A stretch of 42,760 nucleotides of DNA from CG2-30-68-42 sp037440385 (GTDB taxonomy: Bacteria; Pseudomonadota; Gammaproteobacteria; Burkholderiales; Rhodocyclaceae): NCBI GenBank assembly GCA_037440385.1, contig JBBIUI010000006.1:1-42760 (forward strand), written 5' to 3'. Shown here piece after piece: positions 23,046 to 33,000 of this stretch. A program made the translations under genes and the position numbers. Under the pieces are notes generated by a model. That model had not been told where the DNA came from, made no database searches, and saw only the letters and a program-made list of their open reading frames with translations. Numbering within the stretch: the stretch's first letter is position 1; each line of letters opens with the position of its first letter.

Positions 23046-24203
23046 ATGCCACATTGTCCCGTCCGCATCGCTTCGCGCCTGCCGCGCGTGGGCACGACGA
23101 TCTTCACCGTGATGTCGCGGCTCGCCGCCGAGCACGGTGCCATCAACCTGTCGCAGGGTTACCCGGATTTCTCCGCACCGCAGTGCCTGTTCGATCTGGT
23201 CGCGAAACACATGGGCGCGGGGCACAACCAGTACGCGCCGATGGCCGGCGCACTGCCGCTCAGAGAGGCGATCGCCGAAAAGGTATCCGCGCTCTACGGG
23301 CTCGGCTACGACGTGGAAACGGAGATCACCGTCACCGCGGGCGCGACGCAGGCGATCTTCAGCGCGATCGCGGCGATGGTGCGCCCCGGCGACGAGGTCA
23401 TCGTGTTCGAGCCGGTCTACGACTCGTATGTCCCGTCGATCGAGCTGAACGGCGGCACGGCGGTCGCCGCGCGGCTCGCCTTTCCGGGCTACCGCCCGGA
23501 CTGGGACGAGGTTCGCGCGCTGGTCACGCCGCGCACCCGGATGATCGTCATCAACACGCCTCACAATCCGAGCGGGGCGGTGTGGGAGGAATGCGACCTT
23601 CGCGCGCTCGAGCGACTGGTGAGCGGAACGGACATCGCCATCGTGTCCGACGAGGTCTACGAGCACATCGTCTTCGACGGCCGGCGGCACGAGAGCGTCG
23701 TGCGCTATCCTGGGCTGGCCGAGCGTTCCTTCGTCGTGTCGTCGTTCGGCAAGACCTACCATGTGACCGGCTGGAAAGTCGCATACTGCCTGGCACCGCG
23801 GGAGCTGATGACCGAGTTCCGCAAGGCGCACCAGTTCATCACCTTCTGCGTGAACCATCCGGTGCAGCTCGCGCTGGCCGAATACATGAAGGACAGCGAA
23901 CGCTACCTCGGCCTGGCGCGGTTCTACCAGGCCAAGCGCGATTTCTTCCGGGCGCAACTCGAGGACTCCCGCTTCGAGCTGCTGCCCTGTTCGGGCACCT
24001 ATTTCCAGTCGGCGCGCTACGGCGCGATCACCGACGAGCCCGACACCGCCTTCGCCGAACGGATGACGAAGGAGATCGGCGTCGCGTCGATCCCGGTGTC
24101 GGTGTTCTACGCCGGGGCGCGCGACGACAAGGTCCTGCGCTTCTGCTTCGCCAAGAACGAGGAAACGCTGGCGAGGGCCGGCGAACGCTTGCGAAGCGTG
24201 TAG
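23046..24203 (+). CDS. PLP-dependent aminotransferase, YbdL-like (methionine aminotransferase)
   Basis: A 385-residue fold type I class I/II aminotransferase. Visible are INLSQGYPDFSAP, NQYAPMAGALPLREA, NTPHNPSGAVW, the SDEVYEHIVFDG segment with the cofactor Asp and Tyr, and SSFGKTYHVTGWKVAY with the PLP Lys. The overall wording matches E. coli YbdL, which transaminates methionine with 4-methylthio-2-oxobutyrate. With mtnA nearby, a role in methionine salvage or methionine/aromatic transamination is plausible but inferred; kynurenine-type activity is an alternative. ATG 23046 begins just before the conserved N-terminal segment; there is no strong ribosome site. Confidence 0.87.
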   Translation: MPHCPVRIASRLPRVGTTIFTVMSRLAAEHGAINLSQGYPDFSAPQCLFDLVAKHMGAGHNQYAPMAGALPLREAIAEKVSALYGLGYDVETEITVTAGATQAIFSAIAAMVRPGDEVIVFEPVYDSYVPSIELNGGTAVAARLAFPGYRPDWDEVRALVTPRTRMIVINTPHNPSGAVWEECDLRALERLVSGTDIAIVSDEVYEHIVFDGRRHESVVRYPGLAERSFVVSSFGKTYHVTGWKVAYCLAPRELMTEFRKAHQFITFCVNHPVQLALAEYMKDSERYLGLARFYQAKRDFFRAQLEDSRFELLPCSGTYFQSARYGAITDEPDTAFAERMTKEIGVASIPVSVFYAGARDDKVLRFCFAKNEETLARAGERLRSV

Positions 24204-24336
24204 CCGTTCACGCGGGGGCGCTCAAGTCCCGCCGATCGATGCCGTAACGACCGGTGATGCAGGTGCGGGTGCCGGCATCACCGTGCGGCAAGTCGGGCCG
24301 TTGACCGAAAAACAACAAATTTCGACGGAGAGTGCG

Positions 24337-25356
24337 TTGCGTTACACACAGACGAAAGAGGAAAGTGGCGAGCTGTTGCGTCTGGCCATCCCGCGGATGG
24401 CCAAACATCCGGCGGCGTTCAGTCCGATCAATTACGCGGTATGGTACGAATATCTGGCCGGCATCAATCAGGAACTCGCGCAGGCGTTCGACCGGCTGGA
24501 GGCCGAGCACCGTCCGATCGATGACGCCGAGATCGCGCGGATGTACCGGACACACATCGAGGGGCCTCAGGCGGCGGTCGTCAGCCGGCTCGAATCCGGA
24601 TTCGATGCGATCCTGAAGGAACTCGGCGCCTGCGCGACCGAGTTCGGCTCCCGCGCGAACCGCTACGACGATTCGCTGGGCGAGGCCGGGCGCGCGCTCG
24701 ACGGGAGCCGGGATCCGGCGGCCCTCGCGGCGCTGATCCACCGGCTGAAGGACGAGACGCGGTCGATGCGGGAATCGGTCGCCACGATGGATTCCAGGCT
24801 GGAGGCCTCGCGCGGCGAAATGGACAGGCTGCGCGAGAAACTCGCGACCGCGCGCGAGGAGGCGATCACGGATGCGCTGACGGGGCTCAAGAACCGGCGC
24901 GGCTTCGACCTCGCGGCCGCCGAAGCGCTGAGCGGGGCCGATCCCTGCTCGATGATCGCCGTCGACATCGACCACTTCAAGCAGGTCAATGATACCTACG
25001 GGCACCTGTTCGGCGACAAGGTCATCCGCTCGGTCGGCCAGATCCTGGCCGGCTGTGCCCGCGAGAAGGACGTGGCGGCGCGCACCGGCGGAGAGGAGTT
25101 CGCGCTGCTGCTGGCGGCCACGCCGCTGCCTGAGGCGGAGGCTCTCGCCGAGCGCATCCGCCGCCGCGTCGAGCAGGGCAGGATCCGGCGCATCTCCGGC
25201 GGCGAGAGCGTGGGCGGCATCACCGTGTCGCTCGGTGCGGCCCAGCGGCTGGAGGACGAATCGGTCGAAACGCTGATGAACCGGGCCGATCAGGCCCTGT
25301 ACGCATCCAAGCGCGGTGGCAGGAACCGCGTCACCGTGGACCGCGCGGCCGCCTGA
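24337..25356 (+). CDS. Diguanylate cyclase (GGDEF domain)
   Basis: A 339-residue cytoplasmic enzyme making cyclic di-GMP from two GTP. The N-terminal part, about residues 1-130, is a helical domain (PINYAVWYEYLAGIN) common in proteobacterial cyclases. A coiled coil at about 135-175 is followed by the GGDEF domain: TDALTGLKNRRGF, AVDIDHFKQVNDTYGH, and an intact active site GGEEF at 251-255. The product-inhibition site RxxD is present as REKD at 242-245, so feedback control is likely. I use TTG 24337: GGAG lies 6 nt upstream and homologues begin near LRY. Longer versions start at TTG 24301 or GTG 24283. Confidence 0.92.
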   Translation: MRYTQTKEESGELLRLAIPRMAKHPAAFSPINYAVWYEYLAGINQELAQAFDRLEAEHRPIDDAEIARMYRTHIEGPQAAVVSRLESGFDAILKELGACATEFGSRANRYDDSLGEAGRALDGSRDPAALAALIHRLKDETRSMRESVATMDSRLEASRGEMDRLREKLATAREEAITDALTGLKNRRGFDLAAAEALSGADPCSMIAVDIDHFKQVNDTYGHLFGDKVIRSVGQILAGCAREKDVAARTGGEEFALLLAATPLPEAEALAERIRRRVEQGRIRRISGGESVGGITVSLGAAQRLEDESVETLMNRADQALYASKRGGRNRVTVDRAAA

Positions 25357-25384
25357 GCGCGCTGCGCGCCGGATTCCCAGCGGA

Positions 25385-25945
25385 TCAGGCAGAAACGCGG
25401 CGCTTGTATTCGCCCGACGCGGTGTCGACCTCTATGCGGTCGCCGATCTCGCAGAACAGCGGTACCTGGACCTCGAAGCCGGAGCCGATCGTGGCCGGCT
25501 TCAGCACTTTTCCCGACGTGTCGCCCTTGACTCCCGGCTCCGTGTAGCTGATCTCGCGCACCACGGAGGCCGGCAGCGCGACCGAAATGGCGCGCCCGTT
25601 GTAGAACACCACTTCGCAGGCCAGCCCTTCCTCGAGGAAATTCAGCGCGTCGCCCATGCAGTCCTTCTCGACCTCGTACTGATTGTATTCGTCGTCCATG
25701 AACACGTACATCGGGTCGGCGAAATACGAGTACTTGACCTCCTTGCGATCGAGGATGAGGTCCTCGATCTTCTCGTCGGCCTTGAACACCGACTCGGTCG
25801 GCGAGCCGGTCAGAAGGTTCTTCATCTTCATGCGCACGACCGCCGCATTGCGGCCGCCGCGGTTGTATTCCGTGCGCAGCAGGACCATCGGATCCTTGCC
25901 GAGCAGGATGACGTTTCCGGGACGCAGTTCCTGTGCCTGTTTCAT
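25385..25945 (-). CDS. efp: Elongation factor P, Arg32 (rhamnosylated) type
   Basis: A 186-residue translation factor that relieves ribosome stalling at polyproline stretches. Three domains are recognisable; the modified loop reads NRGGRNAAVV with Arg at position 32, the residue rhamnosylated by EarP in Pseudomonas and Neisseria, not the lysine used by the EpmA system. The EarP gene lies directly upstream on the same strand, 39 bp apart, which fits. GAGGT sits a few bases before the ATG. The C-terminal part has VPLFCEIGDRIEVDTASGEY, a family signature. Confidence 0.97.
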   Translation of the reverse strand: MKQAQELRPGNVILLGKDPMVLLRTEYNRGGRNAAVVRMKMKNLLTGSPTESVFKADEKIEDLILDRKEVKYSYFADPMYVFMDDEYNQYEVEKDCMGDALNFLEEGLACEVVFYNGRAISVALPASVVREISYTEPGVKGDTSGKVLKPATIGSGFEVQVPLFCEIGDRIEVDTASGEYKRRVSA

Positions 25946-25984
25946 GGTCGACCTCTACGGATGTCCGAAATGAAAAGCCGGGAA

Positions 25985-27121
25985 TTATAAGAGTTCCGCC
26001 ACGTACGCGACAAGGTTTTTCGCGAGATCACCCGGCCGCGCGATCCGCTGCACCCACGCCTGGCCGTGCGCTGCGAGCACGGCCCGCCGCCGCCAGAACT
26101 CCGGCCACGCCCCGGCCGGTTTTCGCCCCTCGTTCCACTCGCGCCAAAGGCCGGCGGCCGCGGCCGCCGCAGCCGGTTCCAGGCCGTCGCAGAACAGCGC
26201 GAGAAACGCCTCCAGCTTGTGCAGATGTGCCCCGTCCGCCTGCGGATACGCCTGCCATACGAACGGCCTCGCGGCCCACTGGGCGCGTACGAACGAGTCC
26301 TCGCCGCGCACGAAGTTGACCGCGCACGCCCAAAGCAGTTCGTCATAACGGTCCTGGTCGAGAAAGGGGATCGGCCACAGTTCCAGGCGCCCGCGTCGCA
26401 GCGGCTTCGGCGCCCCCGCCGGCAGCCCCGCGAGCGGCAGTAGCCCCGGCGCCTGGGGAACGATCGCACGAATCGGCACCGGCCCGCTCGACCAGCCATC
26501 GAGCAGATCGCCGATCGGTGCACCGGGATAGCCGAACAGCGAGACGGTGATCTGCCCGGGTGCGGCGTCCGGCAGGCCGAGGCCGCGCCAGAATTCGCAC
26601 TGCATCGAGGCGCTCGCCTGGAAGCCGTCGCGCCGCTCGAACAGGTCGGCCTCGCGCAGCAGGCCGCCGGTGCCAACGGCGAAGCCGGGGAAGAAGAAAT
26701 GCGTCGTGAGGGGCAATCTGGGGTGAGGGGAGGGCAGCCGGTGGCATCCCGGCACCCATTTCTCTGCGCTGAGATGCTCGAGATTGATCCAGGCCGGGGC
26801 GGGCCGGGCGCGCGCCATCGCTTCGACGTACCGGTCCGGCAGGCGGCAGCCGAAGGTCTCGATGACGACCGGTGCCGCTAATGTCTCCGGGAAAGGCTCG
26901 CTCCAGTGCCTGACGTCCACGCCCTCGATGCGTTGCGCACCCGCCGCAGGGTCGATCGCCGGACACAGCCGGCGAAAGGTCGCGAGGTCATCGACCCACA
27001 GCCGGATCGCGAGGCCGTGCTCGCGCGCGAGCTGCCGGGCGAGCCGCCAGCTCACCGCGATATCGCCGAAATTGTCGACGACCGTGCAGAACAGATCCCA
27101 GCGACGCGCGTGCGATTCCAT
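25985..27121 (-). CDS. earP: EF-P arginine rhamnosyltransferase
   Basis: A 378-residue cytoplasmic GT-B glycosyltransferase that transfers rhamnose from dTDP-rhamnose to Arg32 of EF-P. The N-terminal signature WDLFCTVVDNFGDIAVSWRL includes the conserved Asp residues (Asp16 and Asp20 here) that match the catalytic region of EarP. The C-terminal half has the donor-site segment CAVNFVRGEDSFVRAQWAARP, with the conserved RGEDS. Immediately upstream of efp on the same strand, the usual arrangement. The gene is preceded by the hairpin and dispersed repeat copy B that separate it from glnE. No dTDP-rhamnose genes are in the window. Confidence 0.96.
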   Translation of the reverse strand: MESHARRWDLFCTVVDNFGDIAVSWRLARQLAREHGLAIRLWVDDLATFRRLCPAIDPAAGAQRIEGVDVRHWSEPFPETLAAPVVIETFGCRLPDRYVEAMARARPAPAWINLEHLSAEKWVPGCHRLPSPHPRLPLTTHFFFPGFAVGTGGLLREADLFERRDGFQASASMQCEFWRGLGLPDAAPGQITVSLFGYPGAPIGDLLDGWSSGPVPIRAIVPQAPGLLPLAGLPAGAPKPLRRGRLELWPIPFLDQDRYDELLWACAVNFVRGEDSFVRAQWAARPFVWQAYPQADGAHLHKLEAFLALFCDGLEPAAAAAAAGLWREWNEGRKPAGAWPEFWRRRAVLAAHGQAWVQRIARPGDLAKNLVAYVAELL

Positions 27122-27137
27122 CGATATGACCGGTGCC

Positions 27138-27160
27138 CCCGGCTGCGATCAGCAGCCGGG
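27138..27160. repeat. 9-bp stem hairpin between earP and repeat copy B
   Basis: CCCGGCTGC (27138-27146) and GCAGCCGGG (27152-27160) are perfect inverted arms around a 5-nt loop. No T-run follows on either strand, so it is not a textbook terminator, but it could stall or process the glnE-earP transcript. Copy A of the repeat has no equivalent hairpin beside it. Confidence 0.5.
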
Positions 27161-27296
27161 AATCCTTCTACTGCGCGGGCCGCTGGCGTCGTCGTGCGGT
27201 GCCCGGGTCTCGCCCGTCCGCTCGATCGGTCTCGGCCCTGCGCTGCGTGCGCCCGGCCAGCGGCCCGCTCGCGGCGAACTCCTCACGGCTTCTCAG
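27160..27296 (+). repeat. Dispersed intergenic repeat, copy B
   Basis: A 137-bp stretch matching copy A (3683-3829) at 122 of 137 aligned bases by hand. It starts GAATCCTTCTACTGCGCGGG and ends CGGCTTCTCAG. Arms GCGGGCCGCTGGC (27175-27187) and GCCAGCGGCCCGC (27256-27268) are perfect 13-bp inverted repeats, so the element can fold into a long-armed hairpin. The final bases contain the glnE stop codon, in the same relation as copy A to the cytochrome c4 gene. Confidence 0.85.
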
Positions 27297-29992
27297 TCGC
27301 AGCCGAACACGATCCGCCACAGTTCGCGCACGCAACGGATGTGCCGCGCGACGGTTTCGCGATCGACCCTCGCAACCGTCGCGCCGTTCAGGCGCAATGC
27401 ATGCTGCAGGCGGCGGAATTCTCGATAGGCGTCGCCTGCCGCACGGGCCAGGTCGGCCGGAATCAGCCCGAGTCCTCCGGCGCGGGCGAGCAGCGCGATG
27501 TTGCCGCGGTTCTCGGTCAGGGCGGCATGCTCGTGCGCGTGGCCCAGCACCAGGTACTGGACGATGAACTCGACATCGATCAGCCCGCCGCGATCGTGCT
27601 TCAGATCGAACAGCTCGCTCGAATTGGCGTGGGCGTCCAGCATGCGCGCGCGCATCGCCAGCACTTCCTGGCGGAGCGCGTCGCGGTCGCGCCGCATGCA
27701 CAGCACTTCCATCCGGATGCGCTCGAAGCGCTGACCCACCGCGCGGTCTCCGGCGGAGAATCTCGCGCGGGTCAGCGCCTGGTGCTCCCACACCCAGGCC
27801 GATCGCATCTGATAGTCGCGAAACGAGTCGACCGAGCTCACCAGCAGCCCCGCCTCGCCGTTGGGCCGCAGGCGCAGGTCGGTCTCGAACAGCACGCCCG
27901 CCGGCGTGTGGCTCGCGAGCCAGGTGCTGATGCGCTGGGCGAGACGCGCATAGCGCTCGGCGGCTTCCGGCGCGTCGTCGTCGAACAGGAAGATCAGGTC
28001 GAGGTCGGAGGCGTAACCCAGTTCCTTCCCGCCGAGCTTGCCATAGCTGATCACCGCGAAGCGGGGTTCGTCGCGATGCCGGTTGCGCAGCTTGCGCCAG
28101 ACCATCGCGATCGTCAGATCGAGCACGAGGTCGGCCAGTTCGGACAGATGATCGGCGAGCCGTTCCACCGTCAGCAGTCCGGCGACATCCTGCGCGAGCA
28201 GCCGGAACACCTGGGCGTGGTGCGCCTCGCGCATGACGTCCATCTGCCGCTCCATGTCCGGTTCCAGATCGTCGAGTCGGGCCGCGAGCTCCGCGCGGAA
28301 GGCGGGCCAGTCGTGAGCGGCTTCGAGCAGGCGCGCGTCGAGCAGCTCGTCGAGCAGCACCGGATGGCGGGTCAGGTAGCCTGCCGCCCAGCTCGAGCTT
28401 CCCGCCAGCTCGCACACCTTCGCGAGCGCCTGCGGATACTGCTGGAGCAGCGCCAGATACGCGCCGCGCCGGCTGATCGCCTCGATCAGGTCGAGCGTGC
28501 GCGCGAGCGTGTCGTCGGGGTTGGAACGGCGGGCCGCTTCCTCGATGACGCGCGGGATCAGCGCATCCACGCGGCAGCGGATGTTGGCCGGCATCTGCAG
28601 GTAGCGTGCCGAGCCGCGCAGTCTCGCGAGCCGCCGCGCCGCGACGGCAGGCTCTCGGTAACCGAGGCTGCGCACTCGCTCGGCCGTGGCCTCGTCGTCC
28701 GCGGCCGCGGCCCACAATTCGGCGAGCGCGTGACCGCCTGCGCCCGGATCGGCGAACACGGCCTCGAAATGCCGGCTGACCGTGGCGCGGTGATCGTCCA
28801 GTTCGGCGGCGAGCGCCGCATAGTCGGCGAAGCCCATGGCCGCCGCGATGAGCGCCCGATCCGCGGGCTCTCCGGGCAGGCTGTGCGTCTGCGCGTCCTC
28901 GACGTACTGGAGCCGGTGTTCGAGGCGGCGCAGGAAGCGGTAGGCGGCGGCCAGCTCGCTTGCCGCACCCGGCGAGAGGATGCCGCGCGCGCGCAGGCAG
29001 TCGAGCACCTCGAGCGTCGGCCTCGCCTGGAGCGCACGGTCGCGTCCGCCCCGGATGAGCTGGAACACCTGCGCGATGAACTCGATCTCCCGGATCCCGC
29101 CCGGGCCGAGCTTGATGTGATCGGTCAGCTCGCGACGCGAGACCTCGCGGCGGATCTGGGCGTGCAGCTCGCGCATTGCATGGAGCGCGCCGAAATCGAG
29201 ATACTTGCGGAACACGAACGGACGCGCGAGCGCGCCGATCTGGCCCGCCGGATCGCCGGTGATCGGTCGCGCCTTGATCCACGCGTAGCGCTCCCACTCG
29301 CGGCCCTGGGTGACGAAATAGTGTTCCAGCATGTCGAGCGAGCAGGCGAGCGGGCCGGAGTCCCCGTTCGGGCGCAGGCGCATGTCGACGCGGAACACGC
29401 GGCCTTGCGCGGTGGGTCTGGCCAGCGCATCGACGAGGCGCCTGCCCAGCCGGTTGAAGAACTCGAAGTTCGAGATCGGCGCGGCGCCGTCCGTGTCGCC
29501 GTCCTCCGGATAGACGAAGATCAGGTCGATGTCCGAGGACACGTTGAGCTCGCCGCCGCCGAGCTTCCCCATGCCGATGACGATCAGTTGCTGGCGCTGC
29601 CCGGAGCGGCTGCGCGGCTGCCCGTGGCGCTCGACCAGCGCTCGTTCGCACACTTCCAGCGCGGTGCGCACGGCGAGCTCCGCGAGCGCGGTCATCGTTT
29701 CGGTGACCTCGGCCAGATCGGCCAGACCGGCCAGGTCACGAACGGCGAGCTGGCAGAAGACGCGCCGCCTCAACTCGCGCAGGCGCGCCTCGAAATCGTG
29801 CTCGGCGATCGGTGCGGTGCCCAGCCATTCGCGCATCCATGCCAGAGTCATCGGCTGGGCGAGGCTGGTCTCGATCTGCTGCGCCAGCTCCGGATGGCCC
29901 TCCAGTTGCCAGGCGACATGACGGCTGAGCCGCGCCGCGCGGCGCAGCGCGTCCGCGCGGTCGGGGAGGCTCGCTTCGGTCATCGCGGACAC
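27293..29992 (-). CDS. glnE: Bifunctional glutamine synthetase adenylyltransferase/deadenylylase
   Basis: An 899-residue cytoplasmic enzyme that adenylylates and deadenylylates glutamine synthetase in response to PII and glutamine. Two nucleotidyltransferase domains are seen: GMGKLGGGELNVSSDIDLIF at about 138-160, the N-terminal deadenylylase, and YGKLGGKELGYASDLDLIFL at about 650-670, the adenylylase, each with the G-Asp-x-Asp metal site. Between them lies the helical linker, and KHDRGGLIDVEFIVQYL marks the C-terminal helical domain. Length is near the family norm. The start ATG 29992 lies 88 bp from the divergent yhdP; ATG 29983 is an alternative. The stop lies inside repeat copy B. Confidence 0.97.
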   Translation of the reverse strand: MSAMTEASLPDRADALRRAARLSRHVAWQLEGHPELAQQIETSLAQPMTLAWMREWLGTAPIAEHDFEARLRELRRRVFCQLAVRDLAGLADLAEVTETMTALAELAVRTALEVCERALVERHGQPRSRSGQRQQLIVIGMGKLGGGELNVSSDIDLIFVYPEDGDTDGAAPISNFEFFNRLGRRLVDALARPTAQGRVFRVDMRLRPNGDSGPLACSLDMLEHYFVTQGREWERYAWIKARPITGDPAGQIGALARPFVFRKYLDFGALHAMRELHAQIRREVSRRELTDHIKLGPGGIREIEFIAQVFQLIRGGRDRALQARPTLEVLDCLRARGILSPGAASELAAAYRFLRRLEHRLQYVEDAQTHSLPGEPADRALIAAAMGFADYAALAAELDDHRATVSRHFEAVFADPGAGGHALAELWAAAADDEATAERVRSLGYREPAVAARRLARLRGSARYLQMPANIRCRVDALIPRVIEEAARRSNPDDTLARTLDLIEAISRRGAYLALLQQYPQALAKVCELAGSSSWAAGYLTRHPVLLDELLDARLLEAAHDWPAFRAELAARLDDLEPDMERQMDVMREAHHAQVFRLLAQDVAGLLTVERLADHLSELADLVLDLTIAMVWRKLRNRHRDEPRFAVISYGKLGGKELGYASDLDLIFLFDDDAPEAAERYARLAQRISTWLASHTPAGVLFETDLRLRPNGEAGLLVSSVDSFRDYQMRSAWVWEHQALTRARFSAGDRAVGQRFERIRMEVLCMRRDRDALRQEVLAMRARMLDAHANSSELFDLKHDRGGLIDVEFIVQYLVLGHAHEHAALTENRGNIALLARAGGLGLIPADLARAAGDAYREFRRLQHALRLNGATVARVDRETVARHIRCVRELWRIVFGCD

Positions 29993-30080
29993 CGGGCAGG
30001 TAGAATGTGAGGCACTCGGGCGGATCGCCGGACGGATGCGTTGCCCGTCGCCGCACCGATTGTAGCAACCCCTTGCCTCG

Positions 30081-33000
30081 ATGCGCGATCAGCCTCTCGA
30101 AACCGCCGTCGCCGGCCCCGGCGACCGAAGCACCGGTCCGGTCGCCATCTGGCGCCGGGTCCTTCGCGCGCATGCAAGGCTGGCGGGGGCGCTCGCGTGG
30201 TTGCTCCTCGCGTTCTACCTCGCCGGTGCGCTGCTGATCCTCGCCACCCGCCATGTGCTGCTGCCGCGCGCCGATGCGTACCGCGACGACATCGCCGGCA
30301 TGCTCTCCGATGCGGTCGGCCTGCGGGTGACGATCGGTCACATCGATGCGCAATGGTATGGGCTGAATCCGGGGCTGGCGCTGCGCGGGGTGCAGATCCA
30401 TGACGAGCAGGGTCGGCCGGCGCTCAGACTCGAAGAGGTCGACACGGAACTGTCGTGGACCACGCTGGTCTTCGGCCAGTTGCGCCTGCGGCGGCTGGAA
30501 TTCGCCGGCCCGAACCTGTCGGTGCGACGCGAGCCGGGCGGGCGCATCTATGTCGCGGGCATCGCGGTGCGCACCGATGGGCCGGGGACGGCGTTCTCCG
30601 AGTGGGTGCTCGCCCAGCCCAGCATCCTCATCCGCGATGCGACGATTTCGTGGTCGGATGCGCAGCGCCGCGCGCCCGAACTGACCCTGGCGCGCGTCGA
30701 TGTGAGGCTCGAAAACCGCGGGCTGCGCCACCGCATCGGCGTGCACGCATCGCCGCCGACGGCGCTGGCGGGCAGGATCGATCTGCGGGCCGACCTGCGC
30801 GGCGCGGCGACGGATCCGCCGGCGCAATGGGCCGGTCAGCTCTATGCGCAGGTCGACTCCGCCGATCTCGCCGCATGGCGCCAGTGGTTCGACTACCCGG
30901 TCGAGGTGATCCATGGCAACGGTGCCTTGCGGATGTGGCTCGAGGGCGGCGCGGGCGCGCGGGATGCCGTCACGGCCGACCTCGACGTGCGCGCGCTGCA
31001 GGTGCGTCTCGCGCCGCAGCAGCCGGTGCTGGAACTGGACGCACTCGGCGGCCGGCTGGGCTTGCGGCGGCTGCGCGACGCGGTCCAGTTTACCGGCCGG
31101 AACGTCGTGCTCGCGACCGGCGGCGGTGCGCCAGGCGAGCCGGCGGATTTCAGCGTTCGATGGACGGGGGAAAACGGTGGCGGCGACCTGACGGCCAGCC
31201 GGATCGATCTGGAGTCGGCCGGCCGGCTGGCAGCGCATCTGCCGGTCGAGGAATCGTTGCGGACCAGGCTGGCGGCCGCGGCGCCGCGCGGCCGGCTGGC
31301 GCAGATCCAGGCGGCGTGGCAGGGTCCGCCGGCCCATCCCGCGCGCTACCGTCTCGACGCTCGCTTCGAGCACCTCGGTGTAAGCGCGGACGGCGCGATT
31401 CCGGGCTTTTCCGGCCTGAGCGGCCGCCTGCGCGGCAGCGAGCAGGGCGGTTCGCTCGAGCTGGCCGGAGACCGGGTGACGCTGGACATTCCGGGCGTGT
31501 TTCCCGGGATGCCCGTGCGGCTGGACACGCTGAGTGCGGAAGCCACTTGGAGCGTGCGCGACGCGCAAACCGAAATCGTGATCCGCAAGGCGACGTTCGC
31601 CAACGCCGATGCCGCGGGCAGTCTGTCCGGACGCTATCGCACGCTGCCCGCGGGTCCGGGCGAGATCGATCTGGAAGCGCACCTGAGCCGGGCGCAGGCG
31701 GGCGCCGCGTGGCGCTACCTGCCGGCCACGCTGGGCGCGAGCACGCGCGAGTGGCTCAAGGCCGCACTCCGGGGTGGCCATGCGAGCGAGGCGAAGCTGC
31801 TGCTCAAGGGCGACCTGAGCCGGTTTCCGTTCGCGAAGAACCACGCGGGAACGTTCCGCGTCACCGGAAAGTTCACCGGCGGCAGCTTGAGATACGCCCC
31901 GGACTGGCCGGAGCTCTCCGCGCTGGACGGCGACCTGCTGTTCGAGGGTGCGCGCATGCTGATCCGCAGCCAGCGCGGAAAGGTCCTCGGTGCGGCGCTG
32001 GGCCCGGTCAGTGCCGAAATACCGGATCTGGCCGCCGAAACGCCGCTGCTGCAGGTGCGAGGAAACGCCTCCGGGCGCAGCGCCGAGTTCCTGCGCTTCA
32101 TCGAGGCGAGCCCGGTCGCCGCGATGATCGGTCACTATACCGATGGGGTGAAGGCGACCGGCACCGGCAGCCTCCAGCTCGGCCTGTCGATTCCGCTCGG
32201 CAACCTCGGCGAGACGCGCGTCGAGGGCGAGTATCGTTTCGTGGCGAACGACGTGACGCTGGATCCGTCGCTGCCCCCACTGATCGAGGCGACCGGCCAG
32301 GCGCGCTTTACCGGTTCCGGAATCACGTCGGCGGAAGTCGACGCGAAGCTGTTCGACTCGCCGATCCGCCTGAAGGCGGCGAGCGGGAAGGATGGCGCGC
32401 TTCGCGCCGAAATGCGCGGCAGCGCGTCGGTATCGGCCTGGCGCAGCCGGCTGGACTGGCCGGTGCTCGATCATCTGGGGGGAACGACGGCGTGGCAGGC
32501 CGTGATCGCCGTGCGGCGCAAGACCGCCGCCGTGACGCTCGAATCGGATCTCGTCGGAATCTCGTCCAGCCTGCCGGATCCGTTCAACAAGAGCGCCAGC
32601 GAGCCGCTGGCCGTGCGACTCGATCGCACGACGGGCGAGGACGGCACGGCCGAGGAAGGGCGCGAGCGCCTGCGGGTGAGCCTCGGTCGCCAGGTCGGTG
32701 CGCTGGTCGAACGCCGGTCCGCCGGCGGGCAGGCGAGCGTCGAGCGAGCGGGGATCGGCATCGGGGTGCCGCCGGTGCTCCCGGATCGGGGCGTAGGTCT
32801 CACTGGCAGGCTCGCCAGGCTGAACGTCGATGCATGGCGGCGCGCATTTCCGGCACGCGACGGCCGCGAATCCGGTCTGGCGCTTCGCTCGCTGCAGTTA
32901 CAGGTCGGCGAGCTCACCGCCTTCGGCCAGTCGCTGCATGACCTCGACCTGCGCGCGAGCCGCAGCGCGGAGGGCTGGCAGGCCGCGATCGGCAGTCGCG

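Noticed and set aside
27138..27160. Rho-independent terminator between glnE and earP
   Set aside because: The 9-bp stem is perfect but no T-run follows on either strand, so it is listed only as a hairpin.
26906..30010. Open plus-strand frame of about 1030 codons across glnE
   Set aside because: It is the antisense of glnE in very GC-rich DNA. Its product is low-complexity Arg/Gln/His/Leu text without a fold, while the minus strand encodes a full-length GlnE.
29736..32474. Open minus-strand frame of about 910 codons across yhdP and the glnE start
   Set aside because: It runs antisense to yhdP and then through glnE in another frame. Such long shadows are expected at this GC content.
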